Source: Thauera aromatica_A (GTDB lineage Bacteria; Pseudomonadota; Gammaproteobacteria; Burkholderiales; Rhodocyclaceae). Taken from it: 64,000 nucleotides of DNA. Location: contig NZ_JALLIK010000104.1 of the NCBI RefSeq assembly GCF_023093595.1, positions 66,007 to 130,006 on the forward strand, read 5' to 3'. Shown here one piece after another: positions 1-7,349 of this stretch. Under the pieces are notes generated by a model, which searched no databases, had not been told where the DNA came from, and saw only the letters and a list, made by a program, of their open reading frames with translations. Positions within the stretch are counted from its first letter, which is position 1. Each line of letters begins with the position of its first letter. Both the position numbers and the translations under genes were made by a program.

Positions 1-637
1 GCGGGAAGCCGTGAGCCTTGATGCGGGCGTTGAAGTCGGCGCCGTGGGCGGCGAAGGTCTCCACCTCCTCGGCGGCGCGGATGATGCGCTCGAGGCTGGC
101 GCGCAGCTCGGGCTTGGCGAACGGGCGGATGCCGTTGATGAGGCGGAAGTAATGCAGGCCGGGGAAGATCGGCAGCTGGTCGATGCCTTCGAAGGCGCTC
201 GCCACCCGCGGCAGGTATTTGTGCAGATAGAAGCCGGTGGGATCGAAGAGGAACTCGTCGTACTCGTCGGCCAGCATGTACTCGCGGTCGAGGTACTGGA
301 ACGGCTGGTTTTCGTCGACGCCGTGGCCGGGCCACTGCAGCTGCTTGAAGCCGATCGCTTCGAGCGAGCGCCCCGAGGCCACCGCGGCGACGATCGGCGC
401 GCAGGCGTCGGGCTCGAATTCGAGCACCGCGCGCTCGGCCAGCGCCTTCGTCTGTTCGTAGTCGTACATCAGCTCCTTGCAGCTGATGCCGCCGTATTTC
501 TTGGCAAGCCAGAAGGTGGCGTAGAACGCGGTCGGCATGCGGTCGGGCTGCTTCAGGGCGACGCAGTCGAGGATGCGCTGCCAGCGTTCGTCGTAGGCCA
601 CCTGGGCGGCGGCGCTCGCTTCGATCGGCGCGTTCAT
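1..637 (-). CDS. URO-D family corrinoid-dependent methyltransferase (partial, C-terminus outside window)
   Basis: The visible 212 N-terminal residues belong to the uroporphyrinogen decarboxylase-like methyltransferase superfamily (MtaA/MtbA and O-demethylase methyltransferase relatives). These enzymes move a methyl group between a donor or acceptor and a corrinoid protein. Heme synthesis is unlikely, because the gene directly follows a corrinoid-protein gene: its ATG overlaps that gene's stop as ATGA (634-637), so the two are translationally coupled. The zinc-ligand region of the barrel lies in the missing C-terminal part, so catalytic residues cannot be checked. Given the aromatic-acid transporter nearby, the likely role is methyltransferase I of a phenyl methyl ether (methoxy-aromatic) demethylase. 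A chloromethane, methanol or methylamine type enzyme remains possible. The family call is firm; the substrate is inference. Confidence 0.8.
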   Translation of the reverse strand, partial: MNAPIEASAAAQVAYDERWQRILDCVALKQPDRMPTAFYATFWLAKKYGGISCKELMYDYEQTKALAERAVLEFEPDACAPIVAAVASGRSLEAIGFKQLQWPGHGVDENQPFQYLDREYMLADEYDEFLFDPTGFYLHKYLPRVASAFEGIDQLPIFPGLHYFRLINGIRPFAKPELRASLERIIRAAEEVETFAAHGADFNARIKAHGFP

Positions 638-1314
638 GCCGCCACCCCGAGCCAGCGGTTGCACAGGTTGACCGCCTCCACCGCATTGACGCCGAAGCCG
701 TCGGCGCCGGTGTAGGCGCGCACGGTCTCGTCGATCTGGCCGCCGCCGACCATGATCTTGAACTGGTCGCGCAGGCCTTCCTTCTCGAACGCTTCGACCG
801 TCTCCTTCATCGAGTCGAACGCCAGGGTCAGGAAGCCGGACAGCGCCACCACGTCGGGCTTGAAGCTGCGCACCTCATCGACGAAGGTGGCGACCGGCAC
901 GTCGATGCCGATGTCCTTGACCTCGTAGCCGTTGATGTCGAGCATGAAGCTGACGATGTTCTTGCCGATGTCGTGGAGATCGCCGTGCACGGTGCCCACC
1001 AGGACGCGGCCGAGCTTCTTCGCCCCTTCGCCCTCGCCGTCGACCAGCAGCGGCTTGGCGATGGCGCCGACCTGCTCGAGCATCTCGCCGGCGAGCACCA
1101 GCTCGGGGAGGAAGTATTCCCCTTCCTCGAAGCGCTTGCCGACGATGTCCATCGCCATCCGGCACAGTTCGAGCACGCGCAGCGGGCTCTTCTTGTCTTC
1201 GAGCAGCATGCGCCTGGCCAGCGCCAGGGCGTCGTCCTCGTTCATGTCGGCCAGCCACTCGACCAGCTCGCGCTCTTCGCCTTCCAGGGCGTTCAAAATG
1301 TCTTGTTCACTCAT
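634..1314 (-). CDS. Corrinoid (cobalamin-binding) protein of a methyltransferase system
   Basis: 226 aa, the usual size of MtaC/MtbC/MtvC-type corrinoid proteins. Residues 1-90 form the helical cap domain (B12-binding domain 2). Residues about 100-226 form the Rossmann-like B12 domain, with the signature D112-x-H114-x-x-G117 inside GTVHGDLHDIGKN; H114 is the expected lower axial cobalt ligand. Further B12-loop signatures are ALSGFLT and the C-terminal MVGGG. I chose the MSEQD start at 1314 because GGAGGAG lies just upstream; an ATG 33 nt further upstream is less likely. The gene overlaps the downstream methyltransferase by 4 nt and sits 36 nt after the MetV-MetF fusion, so the three form one operon. 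It should carry the methyl group as methylcobamide between the donor enzyme and the tetrahydrofolate side. Confidence 0.92.
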   Translation of the reverse strand: MSEQDILNALEGEERELVEWLADMNEDDALALARRMLLEDKKSPLRVLELCRMAMDIVGKRFEEGEYFLPELVLAGEMLEQVGAIAKPLLVDGEGEGAKKLGRVLVGTVHGDLHDIGKNIVSFMLDINGYEVKDIGIDVPVATFVDEVRSFKPDVVALSGFLTLAFDSMKETVEAFEKEGLRDQFKIMVGGGQIDETVRAYTGADGFGVNAVEAVNLCNRWLGVAA

Positions 1315-1350
1315 GGTGTCTCCTCCTTCGGTTTGTCGGTGATTCAAGTG

Positions 1351-2811
1351 TCACGCTGCGGCCAGCCGCGACGTCGCCGGGGCGGCGGCAGGATCGGCCT
1401 CATCCATGGTGGGCGGCGGCGCGCGCAGGCCGGCGTCGACGATGATGCGGGCGAGCACCGCTTCGTTGCGGTGGCCCATCAGATGGACCCCGGCCACGCC
1501 CTCGATCGCGGTCACCGCGCGGATGATCTCGATGCACACCTGCTTCGCTTCGGCCTTCTGGTCGGGCGCGGACTCGATGCGGGCGAGCAAGGCTTCCGGG
1601 ATGCACACCCCGGGGACGTTGTTCGCCATCCAGCGCAAGGCCTTTGCCGAGCCGAGCGTGCCCACGCCGACGAGGATGTGCGCCTGGCGATGCAGGCCGC
1701 GGCGGCGGACCTCGGTCATGAAGTCGGCAAAACGCTCGACGTCGAAGCAGAACTGGGTCTGGATGAAGCGCGCCCCGGCGCGGATCTTCTTTTCGAGATT
1801 GGCAACCCGGTCCACATAAGGGGGGACGAAGGGATTGACGGTGGCGCCGATGAAGAGGTCGGGCGCCTGTTCGAGCTTGCGCCCGGAGGCAAATTCACCG
1901 CGGTCGCACATGCCGCGCGCCACATGCAGCAGCGACACGGCGTCGAGGTCGAACACCGGCTTGGCCTGCGGATGGTCGCCGCGGCTGACGTCGTCGCCGG
2001 TCAGGCACAGGATGTTCTTCACTCCGAGCGCGGCGGCGCCGAGCAGATCGCCCTGGATCGCGATCCGGTTACGGTCGCGGCAGGCGATCTGATAGACCGG
2101 TTCGAAACCGTGGGTGGCGAGGATCGCCGAGGCCGCCACGCTCGACATGTGGCAGTTGCCGCCGGCGCCGTCGGTGATGTTCATCGCATCGACGAGGCCG
2201 CGGAACAGTTCGGCGCGCGCCAGCAGCGCAGCCGGATCGGCCGAATCCGGCGGGGCGATCTCGACCGTGACCACGGGGCGCCCGGCGGTGCAGCTGCGTT
2301 CGAACAGGCTCTGCTCGCTCTCGGGCGTGATGCGTTCGCCCACCGGGGGCTGGAACACCGGCGCCGGACGCCCATGGACGACCTCGATCCAGGTCGAACG
2401 TCCGCGGCGGCGCTGGTCGATCGCCGGCAGCAGCGGCGTCGGATGGGCGAGGTGGTCCGCGGCGATGCGCTTCGTGCCTTCGGTCGCCTCCACCCAAACG
2501 CAGCGCATCCCGGGCTCGACTTCGCACTGGCCGTCGGCGCGCACCCCGCCGCACGGGCCGTTGCGCATCTGCTTGGCGCAGTTCATCGGGCAGGCCATGC
2601 CGGTCGAGGACAGCACGCACTGGCCGCACATCCGGCAGTCGAACAGGACGTTTTTCGCGCTCCGCTCGAGCGGCCGCAGCAGGACTTCCGCCCGTCGCTC
2701 TCCTACCCGGCGCACCAGCGGCGCCAACCGCGGCGCCAGCCGCGAGAAGAAGGTGTACAGCCGATGCAGGACACGGGCATTGCGAACCGACCAGAGGCGC
2801 ACCGAGTACAT
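1351..2811 (-). CDS. MetV-MetF fusion: methylenetetrahydrofolate reductase with N-terminal Cys-rich domain
   Basis: 486 aa from the chosen start. Residues about 57-106 are a Cys-rich MTHFR_C/MetV-type domain with eight cysteines (C59, C62, C65, C74, C78, C87, C96, C104), including DCRMCGQC and NGPCGG. Residues about 180-470 are the MetF FAD barrel, with TVEIAPP, NITDG and LCLTGDD. MetV normally pairs with MetF in acetogens and other C1-metabolising bacteria; here both are on one chain. With the corrinoid protein and methyltransferase downstream, the enzyme most likely oxidises methyl-THF to methylene-THF, or the reverse, rather than serving methionine synthesis. The ATG at 2811 has GGGAG about 10 nt upstream and directly follows a GTATAC palindrome. 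An in-frame ATG at 2871 would add 20 residues and bury that palindrome. Confidence 0.85.
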   Translation of the reverse strand: MYSVRLWSVRNARVLHRLYTFFSRLAPRLAPLVRRVGERRAEVLLRPLERSAKNVLFDCRMCGQCVLSSTGMACPMNCAKQMRNGPCGGVRADGQCEVEPGMRCVWVEATEGTKRIAADHLAHPTPLLPAIDQRRRGRSTWIEVVHGRPAPVFQPPVGERITPESEQSLFERSCTAGRPVVTVEIAPPDSADPAALLARAELFRGLVDAMNITDGAGGNCHMSSVAASAILATHGFEPVYQIACRDRNRIAIQGDLLGAAALGVKNILCLTGDDVSRGDHPQAKPVFDLDAVSLLHVARGMCDRGEFASGRKLEQAPDLFIGATVNPFVPPYVDRVANLEKKIRAGARFIQTQFCFDVERFADFMTEVRRRGLHRQAHILVGVGTLGSAKALRWMANNVPGVCIPEALLARIESAPDQKAEAKQVCIEIIRAVTAIEGVAGVHLMGHRNEAVLARIIVDAGLRAPPPTMDEADPAAAPATSRLAAA

Positions 2812-3059
2812 CGTATACAGACTCCCGCTGAAAGTGATTGCGCCCGGAAAACCGTCTCCACGGCGTTTCAACCGTCGGGCACTGACCGGCTCCGACGGAA
2901 AGATGTATACAACTCGATGAGGTGGCGGTCAATCAAGGGCGCACGCAGTTTTAATAATCTTCACAACAGCTTGATATTTATCAACAGAACAGCATGAAAA
3001 GAGCGAAAAATCGTTCTACACCAAACAATTCGTAAAATTTATTTAGCTATCTGTATACA
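2812..3059. promoter_or_regulatory. Three GTATAC palindromes in the divergent promoter region
   Basis: The motif occurs at 2812-2819 (CGTATACA, touching the metVF start), 2904-2911 (TGTATACA) and 3052-3059 (TGTATACA). The surrounding DNA is much more AT-rich than the rest of the window. TGTATACA fits the GT-N-AC core of operators for GntR regulators of the FCD/FadR group, which often control aromatic and organic-acid catabolism. No GntR gene lies in the window. The role as operator is inference. Confidence 0.5.
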
Positions 3060-3340
3060 AATAAACAAGATTGATTGATTTCCAACTATATTTTTCAGGC
3101 GCGCCGGTAAAAACGGACGTTGCCAGCCGAATTCAGTCCGAATAGACAGGAAATTCGGTATGAATGAGCTTCTCCGGTGTTGTTATTTATTTTTTTCTTG
3201 ATCGTTATATAAAAAAATTACTAATACCTTCATTGACACCCCATATCTAATGAACGAGCATTCAACTTCCGAATGAGGCGGTATTCGTTTCCGTGATACC
3301 CCGCCTTGGCCACATCTCGAAAACAGAACCCGGAGTTCGC
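2820..3340. other. AT-rich divergent intergenic region without a gene
   Basis: About 520 nt separate metVF from the transporter, with conspicuously low GC and long A and T runs around 2955-3075 and 3180-3230. I find no convincing protein-coding frame; open frames here are short and lack ribosome binding sites. It carries two of the three GTATAC motifs and presumably both divergent promoters. A TTGACA lies at 3233-3238 but has no convincing -10 partner at normal spacing. Confidence 0.6.
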
Positions 3341-4702
3341 ATGAGAGCTGTTGACGTCAACAAAATCATCGATGAAGCAAGATTCAACCGATTCCACTGG
3401 ACCGTGCTGTTCTGGTGTGCGTTGATCATCATCTTCGACGGCTACGATCTGGTGATCTATGGCGTCGTCCTGCCCAAGCTGATGCAGGAATGGCAGCTGC
3501 CGCCGCTGCAGGCCGGGGCCCTGGGCAGCTACGCGCTGTTCGGCATGATGTTCGGAGCGCTGATCTTCGGCCCGCTGTCCGACCGCATCGGGCGCAAGAA
3601 GGCGATCGCGATCTGCGTGGTCCTGTTCAGCGGCTTCACCTTCATCAACGGCTTCGCGCGCAACCCGTTCGAATTCGGCGTATGCCGCTTCCTCGCCGGG
3701 CTCGGCATCGGCGGGGTGATGCCCAACGTCGTCGCGCTGATGAGCGAGTACGCGCCGCGCAAGATGCGCAGCACGCTGGTGGCGATCATGTTCAGCGGCT
3801 ACGCGGTCGGCGGCATGCTGTCGGCGGGGCTCGGCATCTACATGCTGCCGAATTTCGGCTGGCAGTCGCTGTTCTTCGTCGCCATCGTTCCGCTCTTGCT
3901 GCTGCCGGTGATCCTGCGCTTCCTGCCCGAGTCGATCGGCTTCCTGGTTCGTGACCAGCGTGAAGCGGAAGCCGGCCGGATGCTGGCCCGGGTCGAGCCG
4001 TCGTTCCGCGCCCAGACAGGCGACCGTTTCGTGATCGAGGCCGCGAAGGGACAGAAAGGCTCGGTCGGGCAGTTGTTTACCGAGGGCCGGCTGCTGAGCA
4101 CGGTGAGCTTCTGGGTGGCCTTCTTCTGCTGCCTGCTGATGGTGTACGCGCTCGGCTCCTGGCTGCCGAAACTGATGAACTCGGCCGGCTACGCGCTGGG
4201 CTCGAGCCTGGGCTTCCTGCTGGTGCTCAACTTCGGCGCGATCTTCGGCGCCATCGGCGGCGGCTGGATCGCCGACCGCCTGCACCTGCGCCGCGTGCTG
4301 ACGGTGTTCTTCGCCATCGCTGCGGTCTCGATCAGCCTGCTCGGCTTCAAGAACCCGACCGTGGTGCTGTATGGCGTGGTCGCCATCGCCGGTGCGACCA
4401 CGATCGGTACGCAGATCCTGCTGTACGCCTATGTCGCCCAGTACTACCCCATGCACATCCGCTCCACCGGCCTGGGCTGGGCCTCGGGCGTCGGGCGCAT
4501 GGGCGCGATCCTCGGCCCGATCCTGGGCGGCATGCTGATGGCGGCGGAACTGCCGCTGCAGATGAACTTCCTCGCCTTCGCGGTTCCCGGGGTGATTGCC
4601 GGGCTGGCGATCTCGCTGGTCGGGCGCAGCGCACGGCATGCCCCGATCGAGAAGAAGAACCTGGCGTTCGCCGCCGAAAGCGGCAAGATGGAAGTGGACT
4701 GA
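3341..4702 (+). CDS. MFS transporter, aromatic acid:H+ symporter (AAHS) type
   Basis: 453 aa with about 12 membrane segments. The AAHS (PcaK/BenK/VanK/MhbT) signature DGYD is at residues 33-36 in TM1, and the major-facilitator loop motif GPLSDRIGRKK follows TM2. A second copy-type loop (GGWIADRLHLRR) lies between TM8 and TM9. These inner-membrane carriers import aromatic acids such as benzoate, protocatechuate or vanillate with protons. ATG 3341 is chosen because GGAG sits 7 nt upstream and family proteins start about here; an upstream in-frame ATG at 3293 adds an unlikely 16 residues. The gene is divergent from the corrinoid/MetVF operon and probably co-regulated through the GTATAC sites. 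A methoxylated aromatic acid is therefore a plausible substrate. Confidence 0.88.
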   Translation: MRAVDVNKIIDEARFNRFHWTVLFWCALIIIFDGYDLVIYGVVLPKLMQEWQLPPLQAGALGSYALFGMMFGALIFGPLSDRIGRKKAIAICVVLFSGFTFINGFARNPFEFGVCRFLAGLGIGGVMPNVVALMSEYAPRKMRSTLVAIMFSGYAVGGMLSAGLGIYMLPNFGWQSLFFVAIVPLLLLPVILRFLPESIGFLVRDQREAEAGRMLARVEPSFRAQTGDRFVIEAAKGQKGSVGQLFTEGRLLSTVSFWVAFFCCLLMVYALGSWLPKLMNSAGYALGSSLGFLLVLNFGAIFGAIGGGWIADRLHLRRVLTVFFAIAAVSISLLGFKNPTVVLYGVVAIAGATTIGTQILLYAYVAQYYPMHIRSTGLGWASGVGRMGAILGPILGGMLMAAELPLQMNFLAFAVPGVIAGLAISLVGRSARHAPIEKKNLAFAAESGKMEVD

Positions 4703-4711
4703 CGCCCCCTG

Positions 4712-4740
4712 CCCGCCTTTCCAGGTTGCGAGGCGGGTTT
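4712..4740 (+). terminator. Rho-independent-type terminator after the transporter gene
   Basis: CCCGCCT (4712-4718) pairs with AGGCGGG (4731-4737) and is followed by TTT. It lies 10 nt after the transporter stop and separates that gene from the lipoyl protein gene. The T-run is short. Confidence 0.6.
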
Positions 4741-4858
4741 CGGGCAGAAGCACGGCGGGCCGGGCAAGGCCGGAAAGCATCGGACGGAAACCGGGAACGC
4801 TCCTCGGGCGGGATGGGCGGACGTATAGTCCACCCTTTACCCGACCGCGGAGCGTTCG

Positions 4859-5128
4859 ATGCTTTCAGCCGTGGAAATCAGGATTCCGAAGTATCCCGAA
4901 TGCTGGAGCAGCTGCGGCAATTGCGCCAACGGCGACATCATCGTCCAGAGCGTGCTGATCGCGGTGGGCGACCGGGTCGCGCGCGACGACACCCTGATCG
5001 TGCTCGAAACCGGCAAAGTGGCACTCGACATCCCCAGCCCTTACGAGGGCGTGATCACCGAAGTGCGGGTCGGCGAGTACCAGTCCGTCGACGAAGGCGA
5101 TGTCATCGCCCTGATCGAGCGCGACTGA
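4859..5128 (+). CDS. Stand-alone lipoyl/biotinyl-domain protein with N-terminal Cys cluster
   Basis: 89 aa, a single biotinyl/lipoyl attachment domain and nothing else. The carrier-lysine hairpin is LETGKVALDIPSP with K53 as the modified lysine. The pattern resembles E2 lipoyl domains (E-T/S-D-K-A) more than biotin carriers (A-M-K-M). The first strand (IRIPKY) is followed by an insertion containing C15, C19 and C22 (C-x3-C-x2-C), which lipoyl domains normally lack. The start has GGAG 6 nt upstream. It is separated from the upstream transporter by a terminator and convergent with the DUF4010 gene, so it is probably monocistronic. Its partner enzyme is not obvious, as no dehydrogenase subunits lie nearby. 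The domain assignment is solid; the function is unknown. Confidence 0.8.
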   Translation: MLSAVEIRIPKYPECWSSCGNCANGDIIVQSVLIAVGDRVARDDTLIVLETGKVALDIPSPYEGVITEVRVGEYQSVDEGDVIALIERD

Positions 5129-5161
5129 CTCGCGCACGTCCCCGGCGCAGGGGCTGCGGAT

Positions 5162-6448
5162 TCAAAGTGCGGCCCCCCGCAGCCCGACCCAGACCATGCC
5201 GCTGCCCAGGCCCAGGGCCACGGCCCCCATCCCGGCGGCCGCCTTCAGTCCCAGGGCCCGGCCACCGATCGCGACCGCCATGCCGAGCTTGAAGCCGAGG
5301 TTGCCGATCATCGCGATCCCGATCGCGATCACGGTCGGCACCAGTTCGAGGCGCTCGAGCGAGAACAGCCGCAGGCTCGACAAGGTGATCGCATCGACAT
5401 TGGTCAGGCCCGACACCAAGGCAAGCACGTACAGACCGCGGTTGCCGGCGAAATCCGACAGCCAGGCCGCGCACAGCAGGACGAGCGCGTAGAGCGCGCC
5501 GAAGCCCAGCGCCGTCTTGAGCTCGGTCGGGTTGTTCGTCGCCGGCAGCACCGCTTCTCCACGCTCGAGCAGCTGCCGCCAATGCCATACCGCCCCCAGC
5601 AGCCCGAAGACAAGGCCGGGGAGCACGACCGGCAGCAGCGAACGCACGACTCCGGGTGCGACCACGGCGGCGATCACGCCGACCCGCAGCACCATCACCA
5701 GGTTCGCCACGACGATCACCAATGCCGCGGTCGCCGTCAGTGACGGAGATTCATTGGCCTGGCGGGCATACACCATCGTCGTCGCGGTACTCGAAGCCAG
5801 GCCGCCGAACACACCGACGAAAACCGACCCGTAACGGACGCCGACAAGTTGCAAGGCCGCGTAGCCGGCCAGGCCCACGCCCGAGATCAGGACCACCATC
5901 CACCAGATCTGGTGTGGATTGAGCGCGCCGTAGGGGCCGAACTCCTCGTTCGGCAGGATCGGCAGGATGACCAGCGAGAGCACGCCGAACTGCAGGATCG
6001 AGATCCAGTCGCGGCCGTCGAGCCGGCTCGCGATCCCGCGCAGCTGGGCCTTGAAGTACAGCAGCACGGTCGTCGCCACCGCCAGCATCACCGCCAGCTG
6101 GGCATGGCCGAACCAGGTCGCAGCGCCGAAGCAGTAGCACACCACCAGGGCGGCGACCGAAGTCGTGCCCGGATCGGAAGGATCAGGATGGCGCAGATAG
6201 GCAGTGATGATCATCAGCGCGACGATCAGCAACCCGGCCACGAAAGGGGCGAAGCTGTCCAGTTGCTGGCCGAGCATCGCGGTCAATGCGCCGAACATGC
6301 CCACCAGGGCGAAAGTGCGCAGCCCGGCGCGCGCGGACGGCACACGTTCGCGCTCGAGGCCGATCAGCAGGCCGATTCCGGTCGCGATCAAAAAAGCTTC
6401 GATCTGGCCGGCATCGAGTGGAATGTCGAGCGGGATGTCGTGCGGCAT
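5162..6448 (-). CDS. MgtC/SapB-DUF4010 family integral membrane protein
   Basis: 428 aa, almost entirely hydrophobic, with roughly 12 predicted membrane segments. The N-terminal part (about residues 10-130) has the MgtC/SapB pattern GIGLLIGLERER. The C-terminal part is the DUF4010 domain (GLASSTATTMVYARQANE, LVSGLTNVDAITLSSLRL). The family is annotated as inner membrane proteins of unknown transport function. The start is uncertain: 6448 (MPHDIPL) gives the usual family N-terminus, while an ATG at 6496 would add 16 residues. It is convergent with the lipoyl gene and divergent from the response regulator at 6675. Confidence 0.8.
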   Translation of the reverse strand: MPHDIPLDIPLDAGQIEAFLIATGIGLLIGLERERVPSARAGLRTFALVGMFGALTAMLGQQLDSFAPFVAGLLIVALMIITAYLRHPDPSDPGTTSVAALVVCYCFGAATWFGHAQLAVMLAVATTVLLYFKAQLRGIASRLDGRDWISILQFGVLSLVILPILPNEEFGPYGALNPHQIWWMVVLISGVGLAGYAALQLVGVRYGSVFVGVFGGLASSTATTMVYARQANESPSLTATAALVIVVANLVMVLRVGVIAAVVAPGVVRSLLPVVLPGLVFGLLGAVWHWRQLLERGEAVLPATNNPTELKTALGFGALYALVLLCAAWLSDFAGNRGLYVLALVSGLTNVDAITLSSLRLFSLERLELVPTVIAIGIAMIGNLGFKLGMAVAIGGRALGLKAAAGMGAVALGLGSGMVWVGLRGAAL

Positions 6449-6674
6449 GCAGTTGGCCGGGCGTCCCCCGGACGGGCGTGGAGGCTGGATGATCATACCC
6501 TTTCCGACCTTTTCCGGAACGTGGGGAGGCCCCCGGCCGGCGCTACGCCCCATCCCCGCGCCGGGAAACCGCGTCGCCGGTATCCGCCTGCCGCGGGGCG
6601 CGCTACGATTGCGGCTGCGCGGCTGCCGGAACGGCGAATCGCCGGCGCCCTCCCCCGGAACCGATGAGGACATC

Positions 6675-7349
6675 ATGCACATCCTGCTGGTCGAGGACGA
6701 TCCTGTGCTCGCTGCCGGAATTACCGAATTCCTGCGCGGCCAGGGCGACGACGTGACACTGGAGAACGACGGCATGCAGGCCGACCGGCTGCTGCAGGAG
6801 CGGAGCTTCGATTTCGCCCTGGTCGACGTTGGCCTTCCCGGCCTCGGAGGCTACGAGGTGGTACGCCGCATCCGCGACCGCGGCCAGGCGCTGCCGGTGA
6901 TCCTGATCACCGCGCGCGATGCGCTCGACGACCGCATCTACGGGCTCGACCTCGGCGCCGACGACTATCTGCTCAAGCCTTTCGAGCTGGCCGAGCTCAC
7001 TGCGCGCATGCGCGCCGTTCAGCGCCGCAGCGGTGGAGGCGGCGCCAGCGCGTCGCGGTCGAGCTTCGGTCCCCTGGCGCTCGATGCCGAAGGCCGCCTG
7101 GCGACGCTCGCCGGCGAGCCCCTGATGCTCACCGGGCGCGAATGGGAACTGCTCGAAGCCCTGGTGCGCGCCGACGGCCGCACGGTCGCCCGCGAACGGC
7201 TGCAGGGCGAAGGTAGCGGCAACGCGCTCGAAGTCTATGTCTCGCGCCTGCGTCCACGGCTGGAGTCGGCCGGGGTGCTGATTCGCACCGTGCGCGGCTT
7301 CGGCTACCGCCTCGAGCACGCCAGAGGGCAGCGTGACGGCACAGCCTAG
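6675..7349 (+). CDS. OmpR-family response regulator (TctD/QseB type)
   Basis: 224 aa. The receiver domain (residues 1-115) has acidic residues in LVEDD, phospho-acceptor D51 in ALVDVGLPG, the ITARD threonine region and K in LLKPF. The winged-helix output domain (about 125-220) ends in the usual RTVRGFGYRLE. The following histidine kinase overlaps it by 17 nt, so it is a cognate pair. The receiver-wing layout and short length match TctD/QseB regulators of carboxylate uptake or envelope functions. The target is not known; the convergent acetate-permease operon and the divergent DUF4010 gene are candidates by position only. Confidence 0.9.
   Translation: MHILLVEDDPVLAAGITEFLRGQGDDVTLENDGMQADRLLQERSFDFALVDVGLPGLGGYEVVRRIRDRGQALPVILITARDALDDRIYGLDLGADDYLLKPFELAELTARMRAVQRRSGGGGASASRSSFGPLALDAEGRLATLAGEPLMLTGREWELLEALVRADGRTVARERLQGEGSGNALEVYVSRLRPRLESAGVLIRTVRGFGYRLEHARGQRDGTA

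Noticed and set aside
973..2997. A 674-codon open frame on the plus strand opposite the corrinoid and metVF genes
   Set aside because: It is antisense to well-recognised genes, has His/Arg/Gly-rich composition typical of GC-rich shadow frames and no family motif.
3233..3261. TTGACA as a -35 box for the AAHS gene
   Set aside because: No acceptable -10 hexamer at 16-18 nt spacing.
3230..4780. A 516-codon minus-strand frame opposite the AAHS transporter
   Set aside because: Gln/His/Arg-rich shadow composition; the plus strand encodes an unmistakable membrane transporter.
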